64,000 bases of DNA from the NCBI RefSeq assembly GCF_021147775.1, contig NZ_JAGTPK010000012.1, positions 124,001 through 188,000 of the forward strand, given 5' to 3'. The position numbers were made by a program, and so were the translations under genes. Under the pieces are notes generated by a model that worked only from the letters and a program-made list of their open reading frames with translations, searched no databases and was not told the origin of the DNA. This DNA is from Pseudomonas californiensis (GTDB lineage: Bacteria; Pseudomonadota; Gammaproteobacteria; Pseudomonadales; Pseudomonadaceae). Below are positions 18,245 to 27,357 of this stretch, piece by piece; positions within the stretch are counted from its first letter, which is position 1; every line of letters starts with the position of its first letter.

Positions 18245-19138
18245 TCAGGCGCGAGCCTGCCTGACGACTTCCTGAGGGTCGGCGTGCACCAGCACTTCGG
18301 CCTTCGGGTACTGACCGCGAATGGCATCTTCGACCTGCTCGCAAAGCGCGTGGGCAACCGACAGCGTCAACGAGCCAGGCAACTCCAGATGCAGTTGCAC
18401 GAACCAGTGATTGCCGGAAATTCGTGTGCGTAAATCATGTGCGCCCAATACGCCTGGCACGTTGCACGCCAGTTCCAGCATGTGGCCACTGACGTCGGCA
18501 GGCAATTCTTCATCCATCAGCACCGACACCGTTTCGCGGGCAATCTGAAACGCACTCCACAAAATATAGACGGCAATGGCGAGGCCGAAATACGCGTCCA
18601 GTTGCTGCCAGCCAAAATAGGCCAGCGTCAGCGCCACAAGGATGCTGGCATTGAGCAGCAGATCAGAGCGGTAGTGCAGCGAATCGGCGCGGATGGCCGC
18701 CGAGCCGGTCGCCTTGATCACCCGGGATTGCAGCGCCAGCAAAGCCAGCGTCAGCCCGATGGACACCACCATGACGATCATGCCAAGCAACGGAGCGCCC
18801 AGCGGTGAGGGGTTCTGAATGCGTTCGACTGCCTGAAAAGCAATCAGCACGCCACTGACTCCGATAAACAGCGCTTGCGCCATGCCCGACAATGCTTCGG
18901 CCTTGCCGTGCCCATACCGATGATCATCATCGGCAGGGCGCAACGCGTAGTGCACGGCCAGCAGGTTGAGAAAGGACGCCGCACCATCGAGCAACGAGTC
19001 GGTCAACCCGGCCAGCAGGCTCACCGAGCCGCTGATCCACCAGGCCACGCTCTTGGCCAGAATCAACGTCACGGCAACCGCCAGTGAGGCCCGCGTCGCC
19101 AGACGCAGCAGTCGGGTATGTTCGGCAGTGGTGCTCAT
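18245..19138 (-). CDS. fieF: Cation diffusion facilitator (FieF-type) metal exporter
   Basis: A 297-residue inner membrane CDF antiporter exporting Fe2+/Zn2+ or similar. Six membrane helices, metal-site residues in LTDSLLDGAASFLN (TM2) and DSLHYRSDLLLN (TM5), the HRYGHGKAE loop, and the cytosolic C-terminal domain with HWFVQLHLELPG. The stop lies 6 bases from the end of the convergent Gln-rich gene. An orthologue sits near hrpB in P. aeruginosa as I recall. Zn, Fe or Co specificity cannot be read from sequence. Confidence 0.9.
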   Translation of the reverse strand: MSTTAEHTRLLRLATRASLAVAVTLILAKSVAWWISGSVSLLAGLTDSLLDGAASFLNLLAVHYALRPADDDHRYGHGKAEALSGMAQALFIGVSGVLIAFQAVERIQNPSPLGAPLLGMIVMVVSIGLTLALLALQSRVIKATGSAAIRADSLHYRSDLLLNASILVALTLAYFGWQQLDAYFGLAIAVYILWSAFQIARETVSVLMDEELPADVSGHMLELACNVPGVLGAHDLRTRISGNHWFVQLHLELPGSLTLSVAHALCEQVEDAIRGQYPKAEVLVHADPQEVVRQARA

Positions 19139-19165
19139 GACGCGTCCTTCAGCTTGGAAAAGGCT

Positions 19166-19585
19166 TTACGCCGCCGGGATCAAACCCAGCGAGGCGAGTT
19201 GTTCCACGCTGCCTTTGTGCTGAATCAGACGTGGATCGTTCAGTGGCAACGAACGGCCCAGTTCGCTTTCAATGATGGCTTGCAGCTTGATGTTGTCCAC
19301 ACTGCCGTCAGCCTTGATCGCCGGCTGCAGCTTTTGCGGATCGATTTGCGCGTGCTCGCCAGGTGCGTAATAGATTGCGCCCGAGGCAAAGTCCACGGCA
19401 AAAGCGATCACGCCGGGAATGATGTAAAAAAGCAGACCGAATGCATCCAGTGCCGCGATGGCAGGGTCGATCTTGCCATCGATCTGGCCACGACGGTCAG
19501 GGTAGAAAATACTGCCGCAGGCAGAAATCTGAGTCAGCAACGTGGCGACCAGAACGCCACCGATCAAGCGGGAAGGAATGCGCAT
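19166..19585 (-). CDS. Putative lipoprotein of unknown function
   Basis: A 139-residue protein starting MRIPSRLIGGVLVATL with a lipobox QISACGS (lipidated Cys about residue 22). A hydrophobic stretch GLLFYIIPGVIAFAVDF follows, then a C-terminal region with the motif LGRSLPLNDPRLIQHKGSVEQ. Pseudomonad relatives are often mislabelled polyribonucleotide nucleotidyltransferase; nothing here supports that. ATG 19585 chosen because it places the lipobox at the expected distance. Upstream neighbour of fieF on the same strand (27-base gap), so possibly co-transcribed. Confidence 0.7.
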   Translation of the reverse strand: MRIPSRLIGGVLVATLLTQISACGSIFYPDRRGQIDGKIDPAIAALDAFGLLFYIIPGVIAFAVDFASGAIYYAPGEHAQIDPQKLQPAIKADGSVDNIKLQAIIESELGRSLPLNDPRLIQHKGSVEQLASLGLIPAA

Positions 19586-19696
19586 GGGAAGCTCCTGAGA
19601 TGAAGAGGGCAACTATACAAGGCAAAGGCTGCAAGGCTAAGACTATTGCGCACATGGGTGGTTCTGAAGCGGTGATTCGCGTTTTCCTTCACCCGC

Positions 19697-20176
19697 ATGG
19701 TTCATTCAAAAATGTTGTTCAGGGGGCGCTGCATCGACGAGGTTGATATTTTCAACACTGCCCACTGGGCGGTGACACATCGCCGCGATGCACGTTACGA
19801 CGGGTATTTGATCATCTCGTCGGTGGAGACGGCTTCGGACCTCAACGAGTTGAGCGACGAAGCATTGTCGTCATTGGGGTTGATCATGAAAGCAGTCGAG
19901 CGTTTACTGGCAAAGGCCTACACCCCTTACAAAGTCGTGTTTTACAAACTGGGTTTCTCGCCAGGCCTCAACGTGCATTTCCACGCAGCCCCGGTATCAA
20001 AAGATTTGCTGGCAGAGATCTCCAGACACCCTGGCTACCCCGATGACCCTGACGGTAATGACGTGATTGTTTTTTTGAGTCGCGAATACTGCGAAAGACC
20101 TCTGAACGCCAGTGAGGTCGATAAACAGAGTATGGCGGTTCGATTGCTTCGCGGACTGGTTGATCCAGGGGTTTAG
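19697..20176 (+). CDS. HIT-like family protein
   Basis: A 159-residue protein with HIT-superfamily features: strand-rich N-terminus with HWAVTHRRDARYDGYLIISS, helix LIMKAVERLLAKAY, and a histidine-triad-like LNVHFHAAPV near residue 95. The first triad His is replaced by Asn; the central (nucleophile-equivalent) and last His remain. Possible nucleotidyl hydrolase or transferase with unknown substrate. The C-terminal half (SREYCERPLNASEVDK) is not standard. The start is uncertain: an internal Met at residue 6 is also possible. Confidence 0.65.
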   Translation: MVHSKMLFRGRCIDEVDIFNTAHWAVTHRRDARYDGYLIISSVETASDLNELSDEALSSLGLIMKAVERLLAKAYTPYKVVFYKLGFSPGLNVHFHAAPVSKDLLAEISRHPGYPDDPDGNDVIVFLSREYCERPLNASEVDKQSMAVRLLRGLVDPGV

Positions 20177-20191
20177 TCCGGGCGCAGTTTT

Positions 20192-20236
20192 AGTCAGTCA
20201 GTCAGTCAGTCAGCGATGCGGTGCGGTGCGGTGCCG
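20192..20236 (+). repeat. Adjacent simple sequence repeats (AGTC)5 and (TGCGG)3
   Basis: AGTC repeated five times at 20192-20211 (plus AG), then TGCGG three times at 20217-20231 followed by a near copy TGCCG. Lies between the HIT gene stop (20176) and the hrpB start (20357). Both tracts are prone to slippage. Confidence 0.85.
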
Positions 20237-20356
20237 ATTTCGATAGACGGTCTCACTTCTTGAACTTCAGCGGTGAGTGCCTGGACATCGCTGCCCATTA
20301 CCGCCTGATTCGCTTGGCTCGCCCCGGTATACTCGCCGATCTGTTCGGGAGCCCCC

Positions 20357-22891
20357 ATGATTTCGTTACCCATTGATGCTGTCCTTCCGGCTTTGCGCCA
20401 GGCTTTGATCACTCGCCATGAAGCGGTACTCGAAGCCCCTCCGGGCGCTGGCAAGACCACGCGTGTACCGTTGGCGTTGCTGGAGGAAACCTGGCTGGCC
20501 GGGCAGACCATTCTGATGCTGGAGCCGCGTCGGCTGGCTGCGCGGGCTGCGGCTGAGCGTCTGGCCAGCGAGTTGGGTGAAAAGGTCGGTGAAACGGTGG
20601 GCTACCGGATCCGGCTGGAAAGCCGCGTCGGCCCCAACACCCGTATCGAAGTCGTGACCGAAGGCATCCTGACCCGCCGGTTGCAGGATGATCCGGCGCT
20701 GGAAGGGGTCGGGCTGCTGATTTTCGATGAATTTCATGAGCGCAGCCTCGACGCGGACCTGGCGTTGGCCTTGAGCCTCAATGGCCGCGAGCTGTTTCGT
20801 GAGGATCAACCCCTCAAGATTCTTCTGATGTCTGCGACGCTGGAAGGCGAACGGCTGGCTGCGCTGCTGGATAACGCACCCGTAGTGCGCAGCGATGGAC
20901 GCATGTTCCCGGTGACCATGCAATGGGGGCGGCCGTTTCAGCCCGGTGAGTTTGTTGAGCCGCGTGTGGTACAGACCGTACTGGACGCGCTGGGCAGCGA
21001 GTCTGGCAGCCTGTTGGTGTTTTTGCCGGGGCAGGCTGAGATCCGCCGGGTCAACCAGCAACTGGCCGAGGCGTTGGGTGACCGCGCAGACATCCTGCTC
21101 TGTCCGTTGCACGGTGAGCTTGACCTGAACGCGCAACGCGCCGCCATCGAACCGGCCCCTGCCGGAACGCGCAAGGTGGTGCTGGCGACCAATATTGCAG
21201 AGACCAGCCTGACCATCGACGGCGTGCGCGTGGTGATTGATGCGGGGCTGGCGCGGGTGCCGCGTTTCGATCCGGGCAGTGGCATGACGCGGCTGGAAAC
21301 TCAGCGCATTTCTCGTGCCAGCGCAACGCAGCGGGCCGGGCGGGCTGGGCGTCTGGAGCCCGGTGTGTGTTATCGGCTGTGGTCAGAAGTGCAACATGAT
21401 CAGCTTGCTGCTTATGGTGCGGCTGAAATTCTTCAGGCAGACCTCGCCAGCTTGGCGCTGCAGCTGGCCCGTTGGGGCGTCACGCCCGCGCAACTGGTCT
21501 GGCTCGACATGCCGCCCGCCGCCGCTTATGCACAGGCGCAGGATTTGCTGGTGCGGCTGGGTGCGCTGAGCGAGCAGTCCGGCCAGTCCCGGCCGCTGAC
21601 ATCGCATGGTCAGGCGATGGCTGAGCTGCCTGCCCATCCGCGCATCGCGCATTTGCTGTTGCGTGGCCATACGCTGGGCCTGGGTGAACTGGCTTGTGAC
21701 GTGGCGGCGCTGTTGGGCGAGCGCGATATTCTGCGCGGCGCGGGCGCCGATCTGCACAGCCGTCTGACCTTGCTCGCGGGCACCGAGCGTGCGGCGCGTG
21801 GCGCGCAGGGTGGTGTGCAGCGGGCCAGACAGCTGGCGCGTCAATATCGCAGTTACTTGCGGGGCGCAGCCAAAAGCCCGGTCAGTGACCCGAACCATCC
21901 GCGCTGGCTCGGCGCATTACTGGCATTGGCTTATCCGGACCGCGTGGCTCAGCAGCGTCGGCCTGGTGGTGCTGAGTATCGCCTGGCCAATGGCCGGGCG
22001 GCGCTGTTTGCCGAGGCTGATGCGCTGATGAAGCAAGCCTGGCTGGTGATCGCCGACCTGGGCAGCCGTCAGGGGCAGCGTGAGGAGCGTATCTATCTGG
22101 CCGCTGAATTCGATCCAGCCCTGTTCGATTCGGTGCTGGCTGAACAGGTCGTCACCCTGGACCAGATCGACTGGGACGAGCGTGAAGGCGTATTCCGCGC
22201 CGAGCGTCAGCGCAAGGCGGGCGAACTGATCCTCAGTCGTGAGCCGTTGACCGGCCTGGACGACGCCGCGCGCAGCCAGGCCTTGCTGGCGCTGGTGCGT
22301 CGCAAGGGGCTTGAACTGTTGCCCTGGACGCCGGAACTGCGTCAATGGCAGGCGCGGGTTGCCTTGCTGCGTCAGCTGGATCTGGAAAAACTGCCCGCCA
22401 GTGAATGGCCGGACGTCAGCGACAAGGCCCTGCTCGATACGTTAGAAACCTGGCTGGCGCCTTATCTGGGCAAGGTGACGCGACTCAGTCACTTCGCCAA
22501 CCTCGACTTGTCCTCGATTCTGCGCAATGTACTGGCGTGGCCGCTGCCGCAACGTCTGGACGAACTGGCACCGCATCATCTGAACGTCCCTTCAGGGTCC
22601 TCGGTGCGCCTGGATTACAGCGAGCACCCACCCATCCTGGCCGTTCGTCTGCAGGAGCTGTTTGGTCTGGCTGACACGCCACGCATTGCCAACGGTCGTC
22701 AGGTGGTCAAACTGCACCTGCTGTCGCCGGCACGACGTCCAGTGCAAGTCACGCAGGATCTGGCCAGTTTCTGGAGCAACACCTATGCCGACGTGAAGAA
22801 GGATTTGAAAGGGCGTTATCCGAAACACTATTGGCCGGATGATCCGCTGGTGGCGCAAGCGACAGCTCGTATCAAGCCCCGAGGGACTTAG
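20357..22891 (+). CDS. hrpB: ATP-dependent RNA helicase HrpB
   Basis: An 844-residue DEAH-family helicase. Motif I GAGKTTRVPLALLEE, motif II LIFDEFHERSLDADLAL, motif III LMSATLEG, motif V/VI region ATNIAETSLTIDGVRVVID and ATQRAGRAGRLEPG, then the helicase-associated and HrpB C-terminal domains (PARRPVQVTQDLASFW, LKGRYPKHYWPDDP). Cytosolic; role in RNA metabolism, poorly defined. GGGAGC five bases before the ATG is a good ribosome site. Unrelated to the type III secretion hrp genes despite its name. Confidence 0.95.
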   Translation: MISLPIDAVLPALRQALITRHEAVLEAPPGAGKTTRVPLALLEETWLAGQTILMLEPRRLAARAAAERLASELGEKVGETVGYRIRLESRVGPNTRIEVVTEGILTRRLQDDPALEGVGLLIFDEFHERSLDADLALALSLNGRELFREDQPLKILLMSATLEGERLAALLDNAPVVRSDGRMFPVTMQWGRPFQPGEFVEPRVVQTVLDALGSESGSLLVFLPGQAEIRRVNQQLAEALGDRADILLCPLHGELDLNAQRAAIEPAPAGTRKVVLATNIAETSLTIDGVRVVIDAGLARVPRFDPGSGMTRLETQRISRASATQRAGRAGRLEPGVCYRLWSEVQHDQLAAYGAAEILQADLASLALQLARWGVTPAQLVWLDMPPAAAYAQAQDLLVRLGALSEQSGQSRPLTSHGQAMAELPAHPRIAHLLLRGHTLGLGELACDVAALLGERDILRGAGADLHSRLTLLAGTERAARGAQGGVQRARQLARQYRSYLRGAAKSPVSDPNHPRWLGALLALAYPDRVAQQRRPGGAEYRLANGRAALFAEADALMKQAWLVIADLGSRQGQREERIYLAAEFDPALFDSVLAEQVVTLDQIDWDEREGVFRAERQRKAGELILSREPLTGLDDAARSQALLALVRRKGLELLPWTPELRQWQARVALLRQLDLEKLPASEWPDVSDKALLDTLETWLAPYLGKVTRLSHFANLDLSSILRNVLAWPLPQRLDELAPHHLNVPSGSSVRLDYSEHPPILAVRLQELFGLADTPRIANGRQVVKLHLLSPARRPVQVTQDLASFWSNTYADVKKDLKGRYPKHYWPDDPLVAQATARIKPRGT

Positions 22892-22963
22892 GCTGTAGCG
22901 CTTGCCCATCGGTTCTGTGATGCCGGTCAGTAGGACAGGAGGGGTGAGTTATTGTCGGCTCAG

Positions 22964-22993
22964 TCGGATAGCCCGGTAACGTGGGCTATCCGA
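22964..22993. other. Strong hairpin after hrpB
   Basis: Arms TCGGATAGCCC (22964-22974) and GGGCTATCCGA (22983-22993), 11 perfect pairs, between convergent hrpB and the M20 peptidase gene. No U-run on either strand, so termination is possible but not certain. Confidence 0.6.
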
Positions 22994-23002
22994 CGCAGGT
23001 CT

Positions 23003-24295
23003 TCAGTGGCTGTAGCGGCTCATGAAAATAGCGGCCCGCTTGGTCGCTACGGGCAGCGAGCTCAGGTCGATAGTCTCGTTTTCAGTGTGCGTCGCTTCGC
23101 CTGCTGCACCGAGCCCGTCCAGACTCGCACTGACGAATTTGCTCACGTAAGAGATATCAGCACCGCCTCTCTCTGTCGCGGGTACTGGCTCCAATACGGG
23201 GCCGCCCAGGTCCTGGCTGACTTCGCTGTACTGCCTCAACAGTTCCAGATTGCCTTTGGTCTCTTCCATGACGGGCATGATGGGTTTGAGTACAAATTCG
23301 CTGCTGGTGTTGGCCAATGGCTGGCTGACGATCGATTTTATCTTCGATTCCGCTTGAGCCTGCTGTTCATCACTTGCGAAACGAAGATCACCATGGACAG
23401 CCGATGTTTTCGCGACACTGGTTTTTCTGCCGGTGGCAACGCCTTTACCATTTTCGATGTCTTCGACCGCACTCGCTCCTCCAAGCACGATGCCAGGATT
23501 GATGGTCAGCCCTGGAGTGTTCGACAGTTGCGATCTGATCTGGTCCAGGACGCGCGCGGATTCGTAAATGGCACCAAAGCCGGTCTTGGGTTGGAAAATA
23601 GTCGCTGAATGGCGTTCTACGCCTTTACTCGTCAAGAACCATTCGCTCAAGCCTCTGCGGTTGGTGACCAGTTGATCAGGGGACAGGGCAAACTCGAAAC
23701 CTAATGCGATGTCGCTTTTCTTCGCTTCATCAATGAGTACTTTTCTTGAAATCTCTGTGGGCTTGGCGGCCAGCTCTTCGTCACCGACCAGTACCACTGA
23801 GACATTCATGTTTTCCAGCGAACCATTGGCCTTCAATGCCTCCAAGGCATACAGCATCGTCACGATGCCGCCCTTGTCATCTATAACCCCCGGCCCTTTG
23901 GCTTTTTTGCCGTCTTCGATATAGGTGAATGTCTGGAACTTGCTGTCCTCCGGGAAGACAGTGTCCAGATGACCGATCAGCAACATGCGCTTGGATGATT
24001 TGCCCTTGTGAACAGCAACAAGGCTCCCCGCGTGGTTCATACCTGTTGGCAGTTGATGCCACTGCGTCTGGAAGCCGAGCTCATCAAGTTTTTTCTTCAT
24101 CAAGTTGCCAGCTTGAGTAACGCCTTTTACGTTCTCGGTCCCGCTATTGATGTTGACCAGTTTTTCCAGAAAAGACACTTGCTCAGCGTGGTGCTGGTCT
24201 ACGTAGGTGACCAGTTTCTTTTCGGCGTCAGATGGCGCGGCCATTGTGGCTTGCGCAATAAGGGCCGTCAGGAGCAGATAAGGTGCTTTTTTCAT
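23003..24295 (-). CDS. Periplasmic M20 family metallopeptidase (glutamate carboxypeptidase-like)
   Basis: A 430-residue zinc peptidase of the CPG2 type. Signal peptide MKKAPYLLLTALIAQATMA. Metal and catalytic residues are seen in LLIGHLDTVFPED (His, catalytic Asp), GPGVIDDKGGIV (bridging Asp), VVLVGDEELAA (Glu pair), and the C-terminal GEATHTENE His. Members cleave C-terminal glutamate from folates or peptides; the substrate here is not determinable. Start ATG 24295 gives the signal peptide; the longer frame adds 41 residues without similarity. Placed between hrpB and dapC, absent from this place in P. aeruginosa by recall. Confidence 0.85.
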   Translation of the reverse strand: MKKAPYLLLTALIAQATMAAPSDAEKKLVTYVDQHHAEQVSFLEKLVNINSGTENVKGVTQAGNLMKKKLDELGFQTQWHQLPTGMNHAGSLVAVHKGKSSKRMLLIGHLDTVFPEDSKFQTFTYIEDGKKAKGPGVIDDKGGIVTMLYALEALKANGSLENMNVSVVLVGDEELAAKPTEISRKVLIDEAKKSDIALGFEFALSPDQLVTNRRGLSEWFLTSKGVERHSATIFQPKTGFGAIYESARVLDQIRSQLSNTPGLTINPGIVLGGASAVEDIENGKGVATGRKTSVAKTSAVHGDLRFASDEQQAQAESKIKSIVSQPLANTSSEFVLKPIMPVMEETKGNLELLRQYSEVSQDLGGPVLEPVPATERGGADISYVSKFVSASLDGLGAAGEATHTENETIDLSSLPVATKRAAIFMSRYSH

Positions 24296-24773
24296 GCGTG
24301 TATCCTTTGTGTTTTTTAAGTGATTACGGATTTCAAAAGCGAGCCTGCAGCCTTCCTGGAACTTGCCGTCCAGGTGTCTTCTGTCTTTTGTCCAGTTCAG
24401 GTGCATGTCCAGGCGCACAAGCCCAGCGTCCCGGTTCGGGGCGCTTGAATAGCAATTGATAGAACGCTGTTGATGTCAGGCACGCCAGTAACAATCAGGT
24501 GCTTATGTCACCAGCACGTTGTTACTGGCCTGCGCTTCAGCAGCAAGTTGATCAGGTGCAAAAGTGTCAGAGCACCTTTTAACTAAACTCTATAACTTTT
24601 TGGTCGGCCGGACTGTTCTTCTCTCTAAGACGCCGCTCTTGTTAGTCAGTTACTGGCCTCTTTTGCCATGACTACTCAATAACAGTGACCGGGCGCTTGA
24701 CGAATTCACGTTGTAAACATAAGCAGGCTGCCCCGTCCAGGCGTTGCCGGATACCCGGAGCGTGAACCCGGTA
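24296..24773. other. Long intergenic region with inverted repeats
   Basis: About 480 bases upstream of the M20 gene and downstream of dapC with no credible ORF. It contains a perfect 11-bp inverted repeat GCCAGTAACAA (24484-24494) / TTGTTACTGGC (24519-24529), a further copy of TTACTGGCCT near 24648, and a weaker hairpin AGGTGC (24554-24559)/GCACCT (24572-24577) followed by TTT. The region looks more AT-rich than its surroundings. The 11-bp repeat could be an operator for the M20 gene. Confidence 0.5.
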
Positions 24774-25973
24774 TCAGCGACGCGCCAAAAGGAAATCCCT
24801 GATCCGTTCTGCCGCTTCCACGCACTCGGCCAAGGGCGCAACCAGCGCCATTCTTATCCGCTCTGCACCTGGATTGACGCCGTCGACTTCGCGTGACAGG
24901 TAGGATCCCGGAACGACGGTGATGTGTGCCTGTTCGAACAGATCGCGGCAGAATTCGGCATCGTCCATCGGGACTTTTGCCCACAGATAGAAGCTGCCGT
25001 CAGGCTTTTTGACGTCCATGACCGGAGACAGAATGGCGAGCACCGCGTCGAATTTTTCACGATACAAATCGCGGTTTTCATGAACATGGCTTTCATCTTT
25101 CCAGGCGCAAACGCTGGCCAGTTGGCTGTGCACAGGCATGGCACAGCCGTGGTAGGTCCGGTACAAAAGGAAGGCTTTGAGAATATCCGCGTCGCCCGCC
25201 ACAAACCCTGAGCGCAGCCCTGGCAAGTTAGAACGCTTCGACAGACTGTGGAACACCACGCAACGTTTGAAATCACGACGACCCAGCTCTGCGCAAGCGG
25301 TCAGCAAGCCAGGCGGTGGTGAGGTTTCGTCAAAGTACAGCTCGCTGTAGCATTCGTCCGCCGCGATGACAAAGTCGTACTCGTCCGCCAGCAAAATCAG
25401 CTTCTTCAAAGTTTCCAGCGGTACCAGTGCCCCGGTGGGGTTACCCGGCGAGCAGAGAAACAGGATCTGGCAGCGCTTCCAGATATCAGCCGATACGCTG
25501 TCAAAATCCGGATTGAAGCCGTTGCTGTCCAGGCACGGCAAGTAGTGAGGCGTGGCTCCCGCCAGAATCGCTGCGCCTTCGTAGATTTGATAGAACGGAT
25601 TTGGACTGATCACCAACCCGTCGGCATCGCGACGCACAACGGTCTGGGTAAATGCGAAAAGCGCTTCGCGAGTTCCATTGACGGGCAGGATGTTACGAGC
25701 AGGATCCAGCCAGCCGGCAGGCACGCCGAAGCGCTGCTGGCACCAGTCTGCGATAGCTGTGCGCAACTCGGGTATCCCCAGCGTCGCGGGATACACCGCC
25801 ATTTTATCGAGATTGGCTGCCAGTGCTTCTTTGACGAAGGCGGGCGACGGGTGTTTCGGCTCGCCGATGGACAGCGCGATAGGACGCAGGCTCGCGTTTG
25901 GCGTCACGCCGTTCAACAGGGCGCGCAGTTTTTCAAACGGGTAGGACTGCAGTTGGGTTAAAGCGTCGTTCAT
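24774..25973 (-). CDS. dapC: Succinyldiaminopimelate aminotransferase DapC
   Basis: A 399-residue fold-type I PLP aminotransferase converting N-succinyl-2-amino-6-ketopimelate to N-succinyl-LL-diaminopimelate in lysine/peptidoglycan synthesis. Motifs: LSIGEPKHPSPAFV, LFLCSPGNPTGALVP, IAADECYSELYFDE, and the PLP lysine in FHSLSKRSNLPGLRSGF. Length is canonical. Divergent from dapE across 206 bases, so two non-adjacent steps of the pathway share a control region. In most pseudomonads dapC lies elsewhere beside dapD, so this may be a second copy; that needs a whole-genome check. Confidence 0.92.
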   Translation of the reverse strand: MNDALTQLQSYPFEKLRALLNGVTPNASLRPIALSIGEPKHPSPAFVKEALAANLDKMAVYPATLGIPELRTAIADWCQQRFGVPAGWLDPARNILPVNGTREALFAFTQTVVRRDADGLVISPNPFYQIYEGAAILAGATPHYLPCLDSNGFNPDFDSVSADIWKRCQILFLCSPGNPTGALVPLETLKKLILLADEYDFVIAADECYSELYFDETSPPPGLLTACAELGRRDFKRCVVFHSLSKRSNLPGLRSGFVAGDADILKAFLLYRTYHGCAMPVHSQLASVCAWKDESHVHENRDLYREKFDAVLAILSPVMDVKKPDGSFYLWAKVPMDDAEFCRDLFEQAHITVVPGSYLSREVDGVNPGAERIRMALVAPLAECVEAAERIRDFLLARR

Positions 25974-26117
25974 ATCAAGTTCTCAGTACGGTTTGATCAC
26001 GCTCCAGCGTCAACGCTGATGCACAAGGACGGTCATGCCGATCGGCCCGCACGGGATGGCAACCTGCTGGTTTGCTTGAAAGCCCGGCCTACGGATCTCG
26101 GCAAGACTTCTGAAACA

Positions 26118-26144
26118 TAATGTAATAATGTAATAATGTAACAT
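26118..26144 (+). promoter_or_regulatory. Three tandem TAATGTAA octamers in the dapC-dapE control region
   Basis: TAATGTAA occurs three times head-to-tail at 26118-26125, 26126-26133 and 26134-26141, followed by CATAA. The last part, 26128-26144, is an imperfect dyad ATGT-N9-ACAT. It lies 36-62 bases before the dapE ATG in an otherwise GC-rich genome. Candidate binding site for a metal regulator such as Zur, or simply an AT-rich promoter element. Confidence 0.5.
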
Positions 26145-26179
26145 AAATTTTTCAACCGTCCTTTGGAGTCTTTGTCCTC

Positions 26180-27316
26180 ATGCTCTCACCCACTCTTGAA
26201 CTCGCCTGCGAATTGATTCGCCGTCCTTCGGTCACTCCACTCGACGCTGGCTGCCAGGAATTGATGATGGCGCGACTGGGTCATGTCGGCTTCGCGCTTG
26301 AACCGATGAAGATTGAGAATGTTGATAATTTCTGGGCGTCTCATGGCAGCAGTGAAGGCCCCGTGCTGTGTTTTGCCGGGCACACCGATGTGGTGCCCAC
26401 CGGGCCGTTGCAGGCCTGGAACATCCCGCCATTCGAGGCGTTGATCGATGAACAGGGGATGCTTCACGGGCGAGGTGCTGCGGACATGAAAGGCAGTCTG
26501 GCAGCCATGTTGGTGGCGGCGGAACGCTTCGTGGTGGATTACCCTGATCACCGTGGTTCAGTGGCGTTTCTGATCACCAGCGACGAAGAAGGGCCTGCTC
26601 ATTACGGTACCAAGGCGGTGGTCGAGCGCCTGGTTGCGCGTCAGCAACGTCTGGACTGGTGCATCGTGGGCGAGCCGTCGAGCACAACGCTGGTCGGCGA
26701 TATCGTCAAGAACGGGCGTCGTGGTTCACTGGGTGCAACCCTCACTGTCCGAGGTGTTCAGGGCCATGTGGCGTATCCGCACCTGGCCAAAAACCCTATC
26801 CATCTGATGGCGCCGGTGTTGGCTGAACTGGCCAGCGAGCACTGGGACAGCGGCAATGCGTTTTTCCCGCCTACCAGCTTTCAGGTATCGAATCTGAACG
26901 CGGGTACGGGGGCTACCAACGTTATTCCGGGTGAACTGGTTGCGGTGTTCAATTTTCGATTCTCGACTGAATCGACGGTCGAGGGTTTGAAGAGCCGCGT
27001 CGCCGAGATTCTCGACAAGCATTCGCTGGACTGGCACATCGACTGGGCATTGTCGGGCCTGCCGTTTCTGACGGAGCCGGGAGCGCTGCTGGATGCTGTG
27101 GCGTCCAGCATCAAATTGGTCACCGGACGTGATACGCAGGCGTCCACCAGCGGCGGCACTTCTGACGGCCGGTTTATCGCGACCATGGGCACTCAGGTTG
27201 TCGAATTGGGGCCAGTCAACGCCACGATCCATCAGGTCAACGAGCATATCCTGGCCAGCGATCTGGATGTTCTGACGGAAATCTATTATCAGACCCTGAT
27301 CAAGTTGCTCGCCTGA
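26180..27316 (+). CDS. dapE: Succinyl-diaminopimelate desuccinylase DapE
   Basis: A 378-residue dinuclear-zinc M20 hydrolase producing LL-diaminopimelate and succinate. All ligands are present: [36 protein letters not shown] (catalytic Glu), [10 protein letters not shown] and [10 protein letters not shown]. The dimerisation domain begins near [20 protein letters not shown]. Length and sequence are close to pseudomonad DapE. Lacks the few extra N-terminal residues of P. aeruginosa DapE. GGAG at 26165 is the likely ribosome site. Confidence 0.95.
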   Translation: MLSPTLELACELIRRPSVTPLDAGCQELMMARLGHVGFALEPMKIENVDNFWASHGSSEGPVLCFAGHTDVVPTGPLQAWNIPPFEALIDEQGMLHGRGAADMKGSLAAMLVAAERFVVDYPDHRGSVAFLITSDEEGPAHYGTKAVVERLVARQQRLDWCIVGEPSSTTLVGDIVKNGRRGSLGATLTVRGVQGHVAYPHLAKNPIHLMAPVLAELASEHWDSGNAFFPPTSFQVSNLNAGTGATNVIPGELVAVFNFRFSTESTVEGLKSRVAEILDKHSLDWHIDWALSGLPFLTEPGALLDAVASSIKLVTGRDTQASTSGGTSDGRFIATMGTQVVELGPVNATIHQVNEHILASDLDVLTEIYYQTLIKLLA

Positions 27317-27357
27317 CGCAGAAGTGCTGGACGATTATCTGCTGCCGGCACCTTGGT

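Noticed and set aside
20357..22891. HrpB as a type III secretion gene
   Set aside because: Motifs are those of the DEAH helicase HrpB; no secretion apparatus genes are present.
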